A stretch of 64,000 bases of DNA, taken from positions 124,001 through 188,000 of the forward strand of contig NZ_MSTQ01000002.1 in NCBI RefSeq assembly GCF_001945365.1, given 5' to 3'. The position numbers and the translations under genes were made by a program. The notes below the pieces were generated by a model. That model searched no databases, was not told the origin of the DNA, and was given only the letters and a program-made list of their open reading frames with translations. The stretch comes from Pseudomonas reinekei (lineage in GTDB: Bacteria > Pseudomonadota > Gammaproteobacteria > Pseudomonadales > Pseudomonadaceae). Below are positions 36,481-45,500 of this stretch, one piece after another (the stretch's first letter is position 1; the number at the start of each line of letters is the position of its first letter).

Positions 36481-37929
36481 ATGACCGTCTCTGAAAAATC
36501 GCCTGCCCCGCGCCACAACGACCTGATCTACGGTCTCAACGACCGCCCTCACCTGACGGCTACCGTGTTCGCGGCCCTGCAACACGTGCTGGCGAGTTTC
36601 GTCGGCATCATCACGCCGACGCTGATCATGGGCAGCGCCCTCGGCCTGCAAAGCGAAGTACCGTATCTGATCAGCATGGCGCTGTTCGTTTCCGGCCTGG
36701 GCACTTTTGTTCAGGCGCGACGCTTCGGGCCGATCGGCTCAGGGTTGCTGTGTCTGCAAGGCACCAGTTTCTCGTTCATCAGCGTGATCCTCAGCGCCGG
36801 GTTCATGGTCAAGGCCCGGGGTGGCGGCACCGATGAGATCCTCTCGACGATCTTCGGCGTGTGCTTCTTCGCCGCGTTCATCGAAGTCGTGCTGAGCCAG
36901 TTCATCGGCAAACTGCGCATGCTGATCACCCCGGTGGTGACCGGCACCATCATCACGCTCATGGGGTTATCGCTGATCAAAGTCGCAATGACCGACATTG
37001 CCGGCGGCTTCGGCGCGCCGGACCTCGGCGCCGCCAGCCATCTGGGTCTGGCCGCACTGGTGCTGGGCACAATCGTGGTGCTGAACCGCGTGGACGTGCC
37101 ATTCCTTCGCCTCGGGGCAATCGTTATTGGCCTGACCCTTGGCTATGTCGTCGCCTGGCTCCTGGGCCACGTGGACTTCGCCAGCCTGCCCGCCGTGCCG
37201 CTGATGAGCGTGCCGGTACCTTTCAAGTACGGCTTTTCCTTCGACTGGGTGGCGTTCGTGCCGGTGGCGGTGATTTTCCTGGTGTCACCACTGGAAGCGG
37301 CCGGAGACCTGACCGCCAACTCGATGATTTCCCGGCAACCGGTCAAAGGCCCGGTCTACATCCGCAGAATCAAATCCGGATTGCTGGCCGACGGCCTCAA
37401 TTCGGCGATGGCAGCGGTGTTCAACAGCATGCCAATGGTGACCTTCGCCCAGAACAACGGCGTCATCCAGTTGACCGGTGTGGCCAGTCGTTACGTGGCG
37501 TTTTTCATCGCCGGTTTGCTGGTGCTGCTGGGGCTGTTCCCGATGATTGGCGCCGTGCTGCAACTGATGCCGAAACCGGTGCTCGGTGGCGCCGAACTGG
37601 TGATGTTCGGCACGGTCGCCGTGGCCGGAATCAAGATCCTCGCCGAAGCTGGCCTGCATCGACGCAACATGCTGATCGTGGCGATTTCCCTCGGCATGGG
37701 TCTCGGTGTTGCTGCGGTGCCGGAAGTCTTGCGTGAGCTGCCCAAGGCGCTGCACAACATTTTCGAATCGCCGATCACCGTCGGTGCGTTGTGCGCCATC
37801 GTGCTGAACATCTTCCTGCCGGAAGAATTCATCGAGCTGGAAGAAGACGACTTCGATCCTGAAGCGTCGATTTTGCAGGTCATGGAAAATCCGCAGGCGG
37901 CTGCGCCCGCCACTCCGCTGAATCGCTGA
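36481..37929 (+). CDS. NCS2-family purine/xanthine permease
   Basis: 482-residue nucleobase:cation symporter-2 with about 12-14 membrane segments. It starts cytosolic (to about 18) and then shows the family blocks DRPHLTATVFAALQHVLASFVGIITPTLI, GSGLLCLQGTSFSFI, the QxxxxTPxxxG-like stretch of NCS2, and NNGVIQLTGVASRYV (motif with conserved N). The acidic tail (EEFIELEEDDFDPEAS) is typical of bacterial UraA/XanP-like proteins. Xanthine or uric acid is likelier than uracil; specificity is not proven. No neighbour belongs to purine catabolism. Confidence 0.88.
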   Translation: MTVSEKSPAPRHNDLIYGLNDRPHLTATVFAALQHVLASFVGIITPTLIMGSALGLQSEVPYLISMALFVSGLGTFVQARRFGPIGSGLLCLQGTSFSFISVILSAGFMVKARGGGTDEILSTIFGVCFFAAFIEVVLSQFIGKLRMLITPVVTGTIITLMGLSLIKVAMTDIAGGFGAPDLGAASHLGLAALVLGTIVVLNRVDVPFLRLGAIVIGLTLGYVVAWLLGHVDFASLPAVPLMSVPVPFKYGFSFDWVAFVPVAVIFLVSPLEAAGDLTANSMISRQPVKGPVYIRRIKSGLLADGLNSAMAAVFNSMPMVTFAQNNGVIQLTGVASRYVAFFIAGLLVLLGLFPMIGAVLQLMPKPVLGGAELVMFGTVAVAGIKILAEAGLHRRNMLIVAISLGMGLGVAAVPEVLRELPKALHNIFESPITVGALCAIVLNIFLPEEFIELEEDDFDPEASILQVMENPQAAAPATPLNR

Positions 37930-38061
37930 GGCACACGCCTTTCGAGTGACAGGTAGAGGCGAACCCCTCACAGTGACTGTGGTCGCACAGTAGAGCCGTC
38001 GAACATTGCTCAGGATCGAGCGATCGGCGGCTTGCTCCCTCTTTCTGTCGAGTGTTTAAAC

Positions 38062-38535
38062 ATGCGCAGCCTCCTTGCCTTCACCCTCTCGTTACTGCTG
38101 CTTTCACTCAGCGCCTGCGCCCTGCTGCCCCAGCATGACCCGCTGAACATCAATGTCGTGGGCATCGAGCCTTTGCCCAGCCAGGACATGGAGATCCGCT
38201 TTGCCGTGAAGATTCGCGTGCAGAATCCCAATGAACGTGCGATCAATTTCAACGGCGTGGCCCTGGACCTGGCCGTCAACGGCCAGCCCTTCGCCGCGGG
38301 CGTCAGCGATCAGTCAGGTTCAATTGCGCGCTTCTCCGAAACGGTACTGACAGTCCCGGTCAGCGTGTCGGCATTCTCGGTACTGCGCCAGACTTTAGGC
38401 CTGAGCCAGACGCAAACCCTCAACAACATGCCCTACATCCTGCGCGGCAAACTGGCGGGCGGCTTGTTCGGCACCATGCGTTTTGTTGATAGTGGCAAGC
38501 TGAGCCTGCCAGGTTCGACAACCGGCAGCCGGTAA
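38062..38535 (+). CDS. LEA type 2 / WHy-domain lipoprotein
   Basis: 157 residues from ATG 38062. A lipobox LSAC places the lipid-modified Cys at about 19, followed by a single WHy (water stress and hypersensitive response) domain of Ig-like fold (about 33-150): INVVGIEPLPSQDMEIRFAVKIRVQNPNERAI is its signature. Such LEA-14-like lipoproteins are linked to desiccation protection; a role here is inferred. It converges on the nitrilase gene with a gap of under 20 bases. Confidence 0.85.
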   Translation: MRSLLAFTLSLLLLSLSACALLPQHDPLNINVVGIEPLPSQDMEIRFAVKIRVQNPNERAINFNGVALDLAVNGQPFAAGVSDQSGSIARFSETVLTVPVSVSAFSVLRQTLGLSQTQTLNNMPYILRGKLAGGLFGTMRFVDSGKLSLPGSTTGSR

Positions 38536-38553
38536 ACCTGATTCATGCAGGGG

Positions 38554-39477
38554 CTATGTATTAAATCGGACGCCGGGTTTGGCCCGCTCGTCCACCGTCA
38601 ATTCGAACACGTCCGGACGCGCGTAGTGACCGACCACGTCGTAGTCGTAACGGGCGCGGATCAGGTCGGCGGTGTCGATTTCAGCGGTCAGCAAGCCAGG
38701 GCCGCCCCACAGGGGTCCGGCAAGGACATCACCCATTGGCCCGACAATCACACTGCCACCGGCTATCAACGGCCGGTCCGCCGGCCAATTGGCGATCTCG
38801 ACCCCCAAGGCCTGTGGCGATTCCTGGACCTGACAGGCACTGACCACAAAGCAACGCCCCTCGTGAGCAATGTGGCGCATGCTGACCTGCCACATCTCCC
38901 GCTCGTCGACCGTCGGCGCACACCAGACCTCCACGCCTTTGGCGTACATCGCCGTGCGCAGCAACGGCATCATGTTTTCCCAGCACACCACCGCCCCGAT
39001 CCGCCCGACCTGGCTGTCGATCACCGGTAACGTCGAACCATCGCCCTTACCCCAGATCAGCCGTTCGGTGCCAGTCGGCATCAATTTACGGTGTTTGGCG
39101 ACCAGCCCCGCCTGCGGATCGAAATACAGCGCAGTGCAGTACAGCGTGCTGCCGGATCGCTCGATGACGCCGATCACCAGGTTTGCGCCGGTGCGTGCTG
39201 AAAGCCCGGCCAGAGCGTCGGTTTCCATCCCCGGCACATCGATAGCGTTGTCAAAATAACGCGCAAAGGCCTCACGCCCCTCCGGCAAGCGATAGCCCAG
39301 TTGAGTGCCGAAACCTTCGCCCTTTGGATACCCGCCGAGCAATGCTTCTGGCATTACCACCAGGGCGGCAGCGGATTCGATGATCGCGCTTTCATACGAC
39401 AGGATCTGCTCCAGCGTATCGGCTTTGCCACCGGGCAAGGCGCCGATTTGCAGTGCAGCAACAATTGACTTGGGCAT
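38554..39477 (-). CDS. Nitrilase
   Basis: 307 residues from ATG 39477, which has GGAGTGA upstream; the longer frame has no ribosome site. Carbon-nitrogen hydrolase fold with the full triad: E44 in [12 protein letters not shown]131 in [11 protein letters not shown]165 in [10 protein letters not shown]. The [11 protein letters not shown] and CWENMMP forms match true nitrilases rather than amidases. Substrate nitrile unknown (plant-derived nitriles are plausible for a plant-associated pseudomonad). A LysR gene is divergent, suggesting inducible expression. Confidence 0.9.
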   Translation of the reverse strand: MPKSIVAALQIGALPGGKADTLEQILSYESAIIESAAALVVMPEALLGGYPKGEGFGTQLGYRLPEGREAFARYFDNAIDVPGMETDALAGLSARTGANLVIGVIERSGSTLYCTALYFDPQAGLVAKHRKLMPTGTERLIWGKGDGSTLPVIDSQVGRIGAVVCWENMMPLLRTAMYAKGVEVWCAPTVDEREMWQVSMRHIAHEGRCFVVSACQVQESPQALGVEIANWPADRPLIAGGSVIVGPMGDVLAGPLWGGPGLLTAEIDTADLIRARYDYDVVGHYARPDVFELTVDERAKPGVRFNT

Positions 39478-39561
39478 CGCAGTCACTCCGTTTGGATCAG
39501 GTGTTGCTGATTTTGCGACGACACGCAATCATGAATAAAGCCCAGTTAACTGCTGAATGAT

Positions 39562-40470
39562 ATGAGCCATATGAATATCGCTACGGTCGATCTCAACTTG
39601 CTGAAAGTCTTTGAAGCCCTGCATGAAGAGTCCAGCGCCAGTCGAGCGGCGTTACGCCTTGGCGTCACGCAATCGGCGGTGAGCGCGGCATTACGCCGGC
39701 TGCGCGAGGTGTATGGCGATCAGTTGTTCGTCCGTACCGGTCGGGGTCTGGCGCCGACGCTCAAGGCCAATCAACTGAAACCGGTGGTCAGCGATGCGCT
39801 GCACAAATGTCGGCAGAGCCTGGCGATGGTTGATCCGACGACCCAACATTACGAAGGACGCTCGGTCAGTATCGGCTTGTCGGATGATTTCGAGATTGCC
39901 TACGGGCGCCGGTTGATCGAAGAAATCGCCCGCCGCGCGCCGAAACTGCGGCTGATCTTCCGCCAGACCCACAGCCAGATCGTCGCCCAGGCCTTGATGG
40001 AACGCAGCATCGACCTGGCGATTACCGCCGGCGGCTTCGCTGAACGCTTGTTGAGCCGTCAGGTACTGGGGGAAGGCAGTTACTTGTGTCTGGCCGACCC
40101 GCTCAGCCTGGCCGACGGGCAGCAGACCATCAGCCTGGAGGAATTCGTCTCCCGCGAACACATTCTGGTGTCCTCGGGTGGCTTTATCGGTATCACTGAC
40201 GAGGGGCTGGCGGCGTTGGGTTTGACTCGCCAGGTCTGCGCCTCGACCACGCACTTTGCCGCGTTGCCGCATTTGCTCAAGGGCAGTCAGGCCGTGGCGA
40301 CCATTCCAGCGCATGCGGCCCGCAGCATTGCGGCACTCAGTGGATTAATGCTGCTGCCCTGCCCTCTGGATTTGCAGCGCTACCCGGTCGAACTGGGCTG
40401 GCGCACCAGCACCCAGCTCGATCCGGTGGTGTTGAAGGTGCGCGAGGCGATCGTCGCGTGTTTTGCGTAA
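39562..40470 (+). CDS. LysR-family regulator divergent from nitrilase
   Basis: 302-residue LysR protein. N-terminal DNA-binding region (VDLNLLKVFEALHEESSASRAALRLGVTQSAVSAALRRLRE, about 9-50) is of the NodD/NahR subgroup, whose members respond to aromatic compounds. Effector domain about 95-300. It probably controls the nitrilase gene 84 bases away. An ATG at 39571 is an alternative start. The gene ends only 3 bases from the convergent small gene, with no terminator hairpin between. Confidence 0.83.
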   Translation: MSHMNIATVDLNLLKVFEALHEESSASRAALRLGVTQSAVSAALRRLREVYGDQLFVRTGRGLAPTLKANQLKPVVSDALHKCRQSLAMVDPTTQHYEGRSVSIGLSDDFEIAYGRRLIEEIARRAPKLRLIFRQTHSQIVAQALMERSIDLAITAGGFAERLLSRQVLGEGSYLCLADPLSLADGQQTISLEEFVSREHILVSSGGFIGITDEGLAALGLTRQVCASTTHFAALPHLLKGSQAVATIPAHAARSIAALSGLMLLPCPLDLQRYPVELGWRTSTQLDPVVLKVREAIVACFA

Positions 40471-40473
40471 TCG

Positions 40474-40728
40474 CTACTTGCTGGCAGCCATCAGGCGATT
40501 GACTTCACTGCGCACCATGTTCGAGTACTCAGGTGGCGACATACCGTCCAGCTCGGCACGAACCCACTCGGCCCACTTGCCTTTGCGCTTGGCACGTTCG
40601 CCGAACAACCGTGCAGCCTCTCCCTTGGCTTTGCCCAGATTGTTTTGCCAGAGTTCGAACAGACGGGATTTTTCATCTTCAAGCGCAGCGCGCTCGGCAA
40701 GGGGTTTATCGGCCAGATTGAAACTCAT
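40474..40728 (-). CDS. Small charged cytosolic protein, unknown function
   Basis: 84-residue product starting MSFNLADKPLAERAALEDEKS with AGGA before the ATG. Predominantly helical and Lys/Glu/Arg-rich, with WQNNLGKAKGEAARLFGERA and KWAEWVRAELDGMSPPEYSNMVRSEVNRLM. No signal or membrane segment. I do not recognise the family; the clean ribosome site and amphipathic helices support coding. It converges tightly on the LysR gene. Confidence 0.65.
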   Translation of the reverse strand: MSFNLADKPLAERAALEDEKSRLFELWQNNLGKAKGEAARLFGERAKRKGKWAEWVRAELDGMSPPEYSNMVRSEVNRLMAASK

Positions 40729-40891
40729 GGGATTTTCCTGCTGCGTAAAATAGGCGACATCTTACACTGTAGGATGAAACGTCCTGCTCTGGATTTCTCT
40801 GGAATCGGGCTGACGTGAGAAATCGCTGCAACTTTTTCCTGTGCGGCGGACTCCATTGTTCACTGTTCACCTAACTGCAAGGAGTACTTCA

Positions 40892-41209
40892 ATGGCCCGG
40901 AAAACCGCCGTACAGGCTGCCGAAGATCAAATCAAGGACCAAGCCTTCAGCGAGCTTCAGGCGCTGATCGAAGAATCGGAAAAACTGCTCAAAAGCAGCG
41001 CTTCCCTGGTCGGGGAGGAAGCGGAAACCCTTCGTGGGCAAATTGCCCTGAAACTCCAGCAGGCCCGGGATTCGGTGACCAGCGTACGTGACCGGACCAA
41101 ACCGGCGGTCGAAGCCACCGAAAGCTACATCGGCGGGCATCCTTGGCAAACCGTGGCGGTATCGGCCGGTTTCGGCCTGGTGGTCGGGTTGCTGCTGGCA
41201 CGCCGCTGA
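40892..41209 (+). CDS. DUF883 (ElaB/YqjD-type) ribosome-associated membrane protein
   Basis: 105 residues from ATG 40892 with AAGGAG. A long amphipathic helical region (about 8-75) is followed by a C-terminal membrane helix (about 87-103: TVAVSAGFGLVVGLLLARR), the DUF883 plan. E. coli ElaB and YqjD anchor stationary-phase ribosomes to the membrane through this tail; the same role is inferred. Only the GGHPWQTV block before the helix and the terminal Arg-Arg are strictly family-like. A 25-bp palindrome follows. Confidence 0.85.
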   Translation: MARKTAVQAAEDQIKDQAFSELQALIEESEKLLKSSASLVGEEAETLRGQIALKLQQARDSVTSVRDRTKPAVEATESYIGGHPWQTVAVSAGFGLVVGLLLARR

Positions 41210-41220
41210 TCACAGGTGCA

Positions 41221-41278
41221 GGCGCCGGCTTGCTGGCGATGGCGTCATGACGAACGCCATCGCCAGCAAGCCGGCGCC
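41221..41278. repeat. Perfect 25-bp intergenic palindrome, likely bidirectional terminator
   Basis: Arms 41221-41245 and 41254-41278 are exact reverse complements (core CCGGCTTGCTGGCGATGGCG) around catgacga. This is the classic GCCGGCTTGCTGGCGATGG element of Pseudomonas. It separates the convergent DUF883 and dpkA genes. Confidence 0.85.
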
Positions 41279-41319
41279 AACGGCGAGCAGTGCGCTCGCC
41301 TTTTTCATGCGTGCGCAGA

Positions 41320-42360
41320 TCAGCTCCCCGCCAACTCCCGCAAATCCCTCAGCGTCTGCTCATCCAGCGCAATGCCACTGGAGCGCGACTTGGCACGCTG
41401 ATGATGACGACGATCGCCCGGCAACCGCTTGAGCCCTACACCATGCATCTGCCGCACGAGCTCCTGGCTGCGCTCGGCGAAGCTCTGCCCGGCGGCTTTG
41501 CTCGGGTCAATGACGATCAACAGTTGACCGGTCCAGGGCGTCTTGGCTCCCGGGTGGTTTTTCCAGTCGAACTCGAAAGAAAAATTGCCCCCGGTCAGCG
41601 CCGCGGCCAGCAGCTCCACCATCATCGACAACGCCGAACCCTTGTGCCCGCCGAATGGCAGCAACGCGCCGCCTTCAAGAATCGCCTTCGGGTCCTGAGT
41701 CGGCTGGCCGAGACCGTCCACGCCCATGCCCGGCGCCAGGCGTTCGCCCTTGCGCGCGGCGATCTGCACGTCGCCGTGGGCGATGGCGCTGGTGGCCAGG
41801 TCGAAAACGATCGGCTCACCGTCGGCCCGAGGGGCGGCGAAGGCAATCGGGTTGGTGCCGAACAACGGTCGATCCGCACCATGGGGCACCACACACGTCA
41901 TGCTGTTGACCACACTGAGCGCCACCAGGCCTTCATAGGCAAAAGGCTCAACGTCCGGCCATAACGCGGCGAAATGGTGGGAGTTGCGAATCGCCAATAC
42001 CGCGATGCCCGCGCTGCGAGCCTTCTCTACCAACAACGGCCGGGCAGCCGCCAGCGCCGGTTGCGCAAAACCGTTCTGCGCGTCGACCCGGACAAACCCC
42101 GACGCCACATCCTCGACCACCGGTACGGCCTGGCCGTTGACCCAGCCACTCTTGAGCGTCGACACATAACCGGGCATACGGAACACGCCGTGACTGTGAG
42201 CGCCGTCACGCTCGGCTCCGGCGCAGTTTTGCGCCAGCACCTGCGCGACATCGGCCGAAGTGCCATGGCGCAGGAATATCTTCTCAAGCAATGCTGTCAG
42301 CTCTTCGAGGGACAGGATTCGCGAGACAACAGTAGACACATGATCGTGTGGCGCAGACAT
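41320..42360 (-). CDS. dpkA: Delta1-piperideine-2-carboxylate reductase (Ldh family)
   Basis: 346-residue NADPH-dependent reductase of the malate/L-lactate dehydrogenase-like family, closely resembling P. putida DpkA, which reduces piperideine-2-carboxylate to L-pipecolate in D-lysine breakdown. Visible matches: AERDGAHSHGVFRMPGYVSTL near 50-70, NSHHFAALWPDVEP with the catalytic His about 128-129, SVVNSMTCVVPHG and ILEGGALLPFGGHKGSALSMM. GGAG precedes the ATG. The C-terminal tail is less conserved. No other lysine-catabolic gene is adjacent. Confidence 0.9.
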   Translation of the reverse strand: MSAPHDHVSTVVSRILSLEELTALLEKIFLRHGTSADVAQVLAQNCAGAERDGAHSHGVFRMPGYVSTLKSGWVNGQAVPVVEDVASGFVRVDAQNGFAQPALAAARPLLVEKARSAGIAVLAIRNSHHFAALWPDVEPFAYEGLVALSVVNSMTCVVPHGADRPLFGTNPIAFAAPRADGEPIVFDLATSAIAHGDVQIAARKGERLAPGMGVDGLGQPTQDPKAILEGGALLPFGGHKGSALSMMVELLAAALTGGNFSFEFDWKNHPGAKTPWTGQLLIVIDPSKAAGQSFAERSQELVRQMHGVGLKRLPGDRRHHQRAKSRSSGIALDEQTLRDLRELAGS

Positions 42361-42523
42361 CTGAAGCTCCAGACTAATTATTGGAGGGGGCTACAGCGTA
42401 CGTAGACCGCCGATTAACCACGCGCCACGGGTAGCCTGTCAACCCTTCGATTGCGCGTGTTCGCACGAACGCCCAAAGCCCGTGCGTTAACTATCTACCG
42501 CCTGGGCCACGGCGTCGGCTTTT

Positions 42524-42574
42524 AGTCTCGTTGCTCCATCAACAGGCGCTTTCAGTGGCGCCCCTAACGAGACT
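42524..42574 (+). promoter_or_regulatory. Nested hairpin overlapping the leader of the toxin gene
   Basis: agtctcgtt (42524-42532) and aacgagact (42566-42574) are exact complements; inside, ggcgc (42545-42549) pairs with gcgcc (42558-42562). The right arm lies 5 bases before the start codon at 42580 and contains the only purine-rich ribosome-site candidate, so folding would hide it. Confidence 0.45.
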
Positions 42575-42579
42575 CGACA

Positions 42580-45500
42580 ATGCCCACACCGCCTGCCCGA
42601 CTGTTTTTCCCCCAAGCCCTGAAATCGCCCGGTCGCTGGGCTGAACTGGGTAAAACCCATGGGCTCACGCAACGCGACTTTCAATGGCTTGGCCACGTCG
42701 AGTTGGCCAGCCATTCGCTTCGCAGCGAACAAAGCCCGCCAATGATTGCCGAAAAAATCCTGCTGACGACGGCTGATGAAGTGCCGGTCCCTCTGGCCGG
42801 CAGTTTCGTGTTGAGCCCAACCCCGGAAACCAGCGGGGTCATCGTCTACACCCCCTATGGCGGCATACAGAAGTTCTACAGTCGTTCGGCGCTGACCGAG
42901 CAACTCGCCCAGACACTGAAAGATGCCAACGAGGACGATGACCTGTTGGCTTTGATGTCGCTGGCCGCGCGTAAAAGCCTTGCCGCCAGCGACAATATCC
43001 GCGTGACCTATGACGTCATTGAAGGCGACATTTTCGACGACCAGCGCGAAGTTGTTGCCGGAAATCAGCAATTGAACCTTCAGGCCATGCTCATCGAGTT
43101 GGCAGCGCTGCCAACCCTCGCGTCCCTGCTCGATGGAATAATCGACGAGTTGCTGCAGCCGATGTTTCCGGGTCTGGATCAAAGCAAGACCCAGGTTAAT
43201 TTTTACACGGTGATCGTCAGCGATAACGCAGATACGGACCGTGAACCAACGCGACGCTGGGACAGTTCAATGTCACTGCGCGGCGCCGTTTTGCAGTACT
43301 ACCGTCATCAGCGATGGCCCATCGGCCAGGACCGCGAATTCACCCATCCGAAACGAACCCCTGCCAGCACCGACCAGCAACACTGGGAGACCGCGATAAA
43401 AAGCGCCTCCAGCAAACTGCTCCCGCTGCTGTTCCAGCGGCTAGAGTCGTACTGGGACGCACCGGCAGCGCACGACGGAGCTTCGCGACGGGCATTTTTC
43501 AGTCGAGCGATCGCAGAGCAGGCGCGTGCAGAGATTCTGCTCAAACGCGAGACGCAGATCATCAGCCCCGAACAAAGCCAGGCCTTACAGACGTTGTTCG
43601 AAAAGACTGCCCATTCCACCCGGCGCCCGACCCTGGAGACAGTGCGTCTGTGGGAACAACAGGCCCATTACGTGGAGTTGGCAGGCTCGCTGATGATCAG
43701 TCACGCCAACGCGTTTCTCTACACCCCCACTCAGGGGTTACAGGTGCTAAAGGACTATCCGGACTTGAAAGCAACCTTGCTGAGCAAGTTCAGCGCCGGC
43801 GGTCACGAGGACGAACTCTACGGCCTGCTGAGTCTGGATGAACGCAACCGGTTCATCGGTTTCGATCAGCCGCACGTCAGCGGGGAGGTCATCTACGGCC
43901 CGATATTTGCCGTGCTGTTCGAGGCGATCATCACCAAGCAACGGCAAAACATTGAATACGCCCTGCAGGTTTTCCGGCACAGCGACGGCACGGTGAATAT
44001 CCATGCCTTGTTCGACAAGGCGCTGGATATTCGATCGATGATCAGCGAACGCATGCTCTCGCTTGATGCCCATGGCCGCTGGGGCACACGCCCTGTAGTG
44101 GTTGGCAATCAACAACCCTCCGCCGTGCGAGCCGACACCGCAGCGGCCTACGTGAAAACCTTCGGGGATATTGAAGCACTCATCAACGCGGATTTCGCCG
44201 CCCAACCGCTCACATCACTGGCCATGCAACGGGTCTATCTGGAGAAGATGGCACCGCGCCTGGCCCATTCCCTCTCCGTCGGTATTCGTGGGGAAGCCAG
44301 TCTGCGAGTACTGGACGCCAGTTTACGGGCCGCTGAAAAGGCCATCGTCGACACGGTGTTGAACTCGGATCATCCGGATCGCCATCACCGCCTCGCACTC
44401 AACGGATTTCGTCCTGACGCTTATAGGCTGGTTCTTCAATGCACGGGGCAGAAAGACGTGCTGCCATTGGCCAATTGCGTGCTGCTGACCGAACGGGGCG
44501 GGCTGGATAACCAGCATTCCGGGCGGGTTATTTTATGGACCCCTGCCGCCGGGCTTGAAGTCTTCGATTCGCTCAACCGCGCGAAGCAGACACTCAACCG
44601 CCGTCTGCTCGACGCTCACAAACGCCTGGAGCTGCTGGAAAACCTGGCCCCGTCCCGGCGTCAATTTCATCAACACTACGCAATCAACTCGTTGCGGTTG
44701 ATCGAGGGCAATGTATTGCAGCACCTCTCGCAATCGTCCATCGAGCACTTTCTCGATGCCTGCGAGCACATACGGTCGCGCGAGCTTACGCACGCCAAAC
44801 AGAACAAGGCGCTTAACGAACTGGCCAAACGCGCTATCGACACCAACTTGCGCAGAGCCTCACGCATTGCCAAGGCGATCTCCCGACAGCAGTCGCTACC
44901 CGCCTGGCTGGGCATGGCGCCGATCGAAGACCAGCAGTTGCACATCGAACTGCTGGAGCAATACCGCAACAGCGTCACCGATGACAAAGACTACCTGCAC
45001 GGCCTGCAAACGCTGTCGGACTACACCCATGACCGATTGAAGTCATTGCTTGCCAGCCGTTTTCCCGAACACTCACTGTCCCCCGACGACATCGAAATCA
45101 CCCCCAACCTGGCCTTGGTTGGTCCGGCCCGGACCCTGACCGAATTCGTCCTGAATCACATCAATATTGCCCAGGGCACGGGTTTCAAGATCACCTCGAC
45201 CACCCACAAAATCCTGCCAGAGGGCCTGAATCAGCACGCCATCCAACAGTTATTGCTGTCGCTGAACATTGACAGTGATTTTGCAAAGTCGGTGTTCGAT
45301 AAGTTGACCGGCACTGACGCTGAGGTTCGCAAACTGCGTTTTGCTCGGCAACTGCCTTGGCAGTTGCTACAACACGCCCATGCCTTGAAGTTGCAGCAGC
45401 GTCTTTCCACCCCTGCATTCGACCTGATCAGCCAGGTGCTTGATATGCCCGATGCCCTCGCTCGGGCGTCAGTTAAAGGTGCGCACGCTATCGTCCGACC

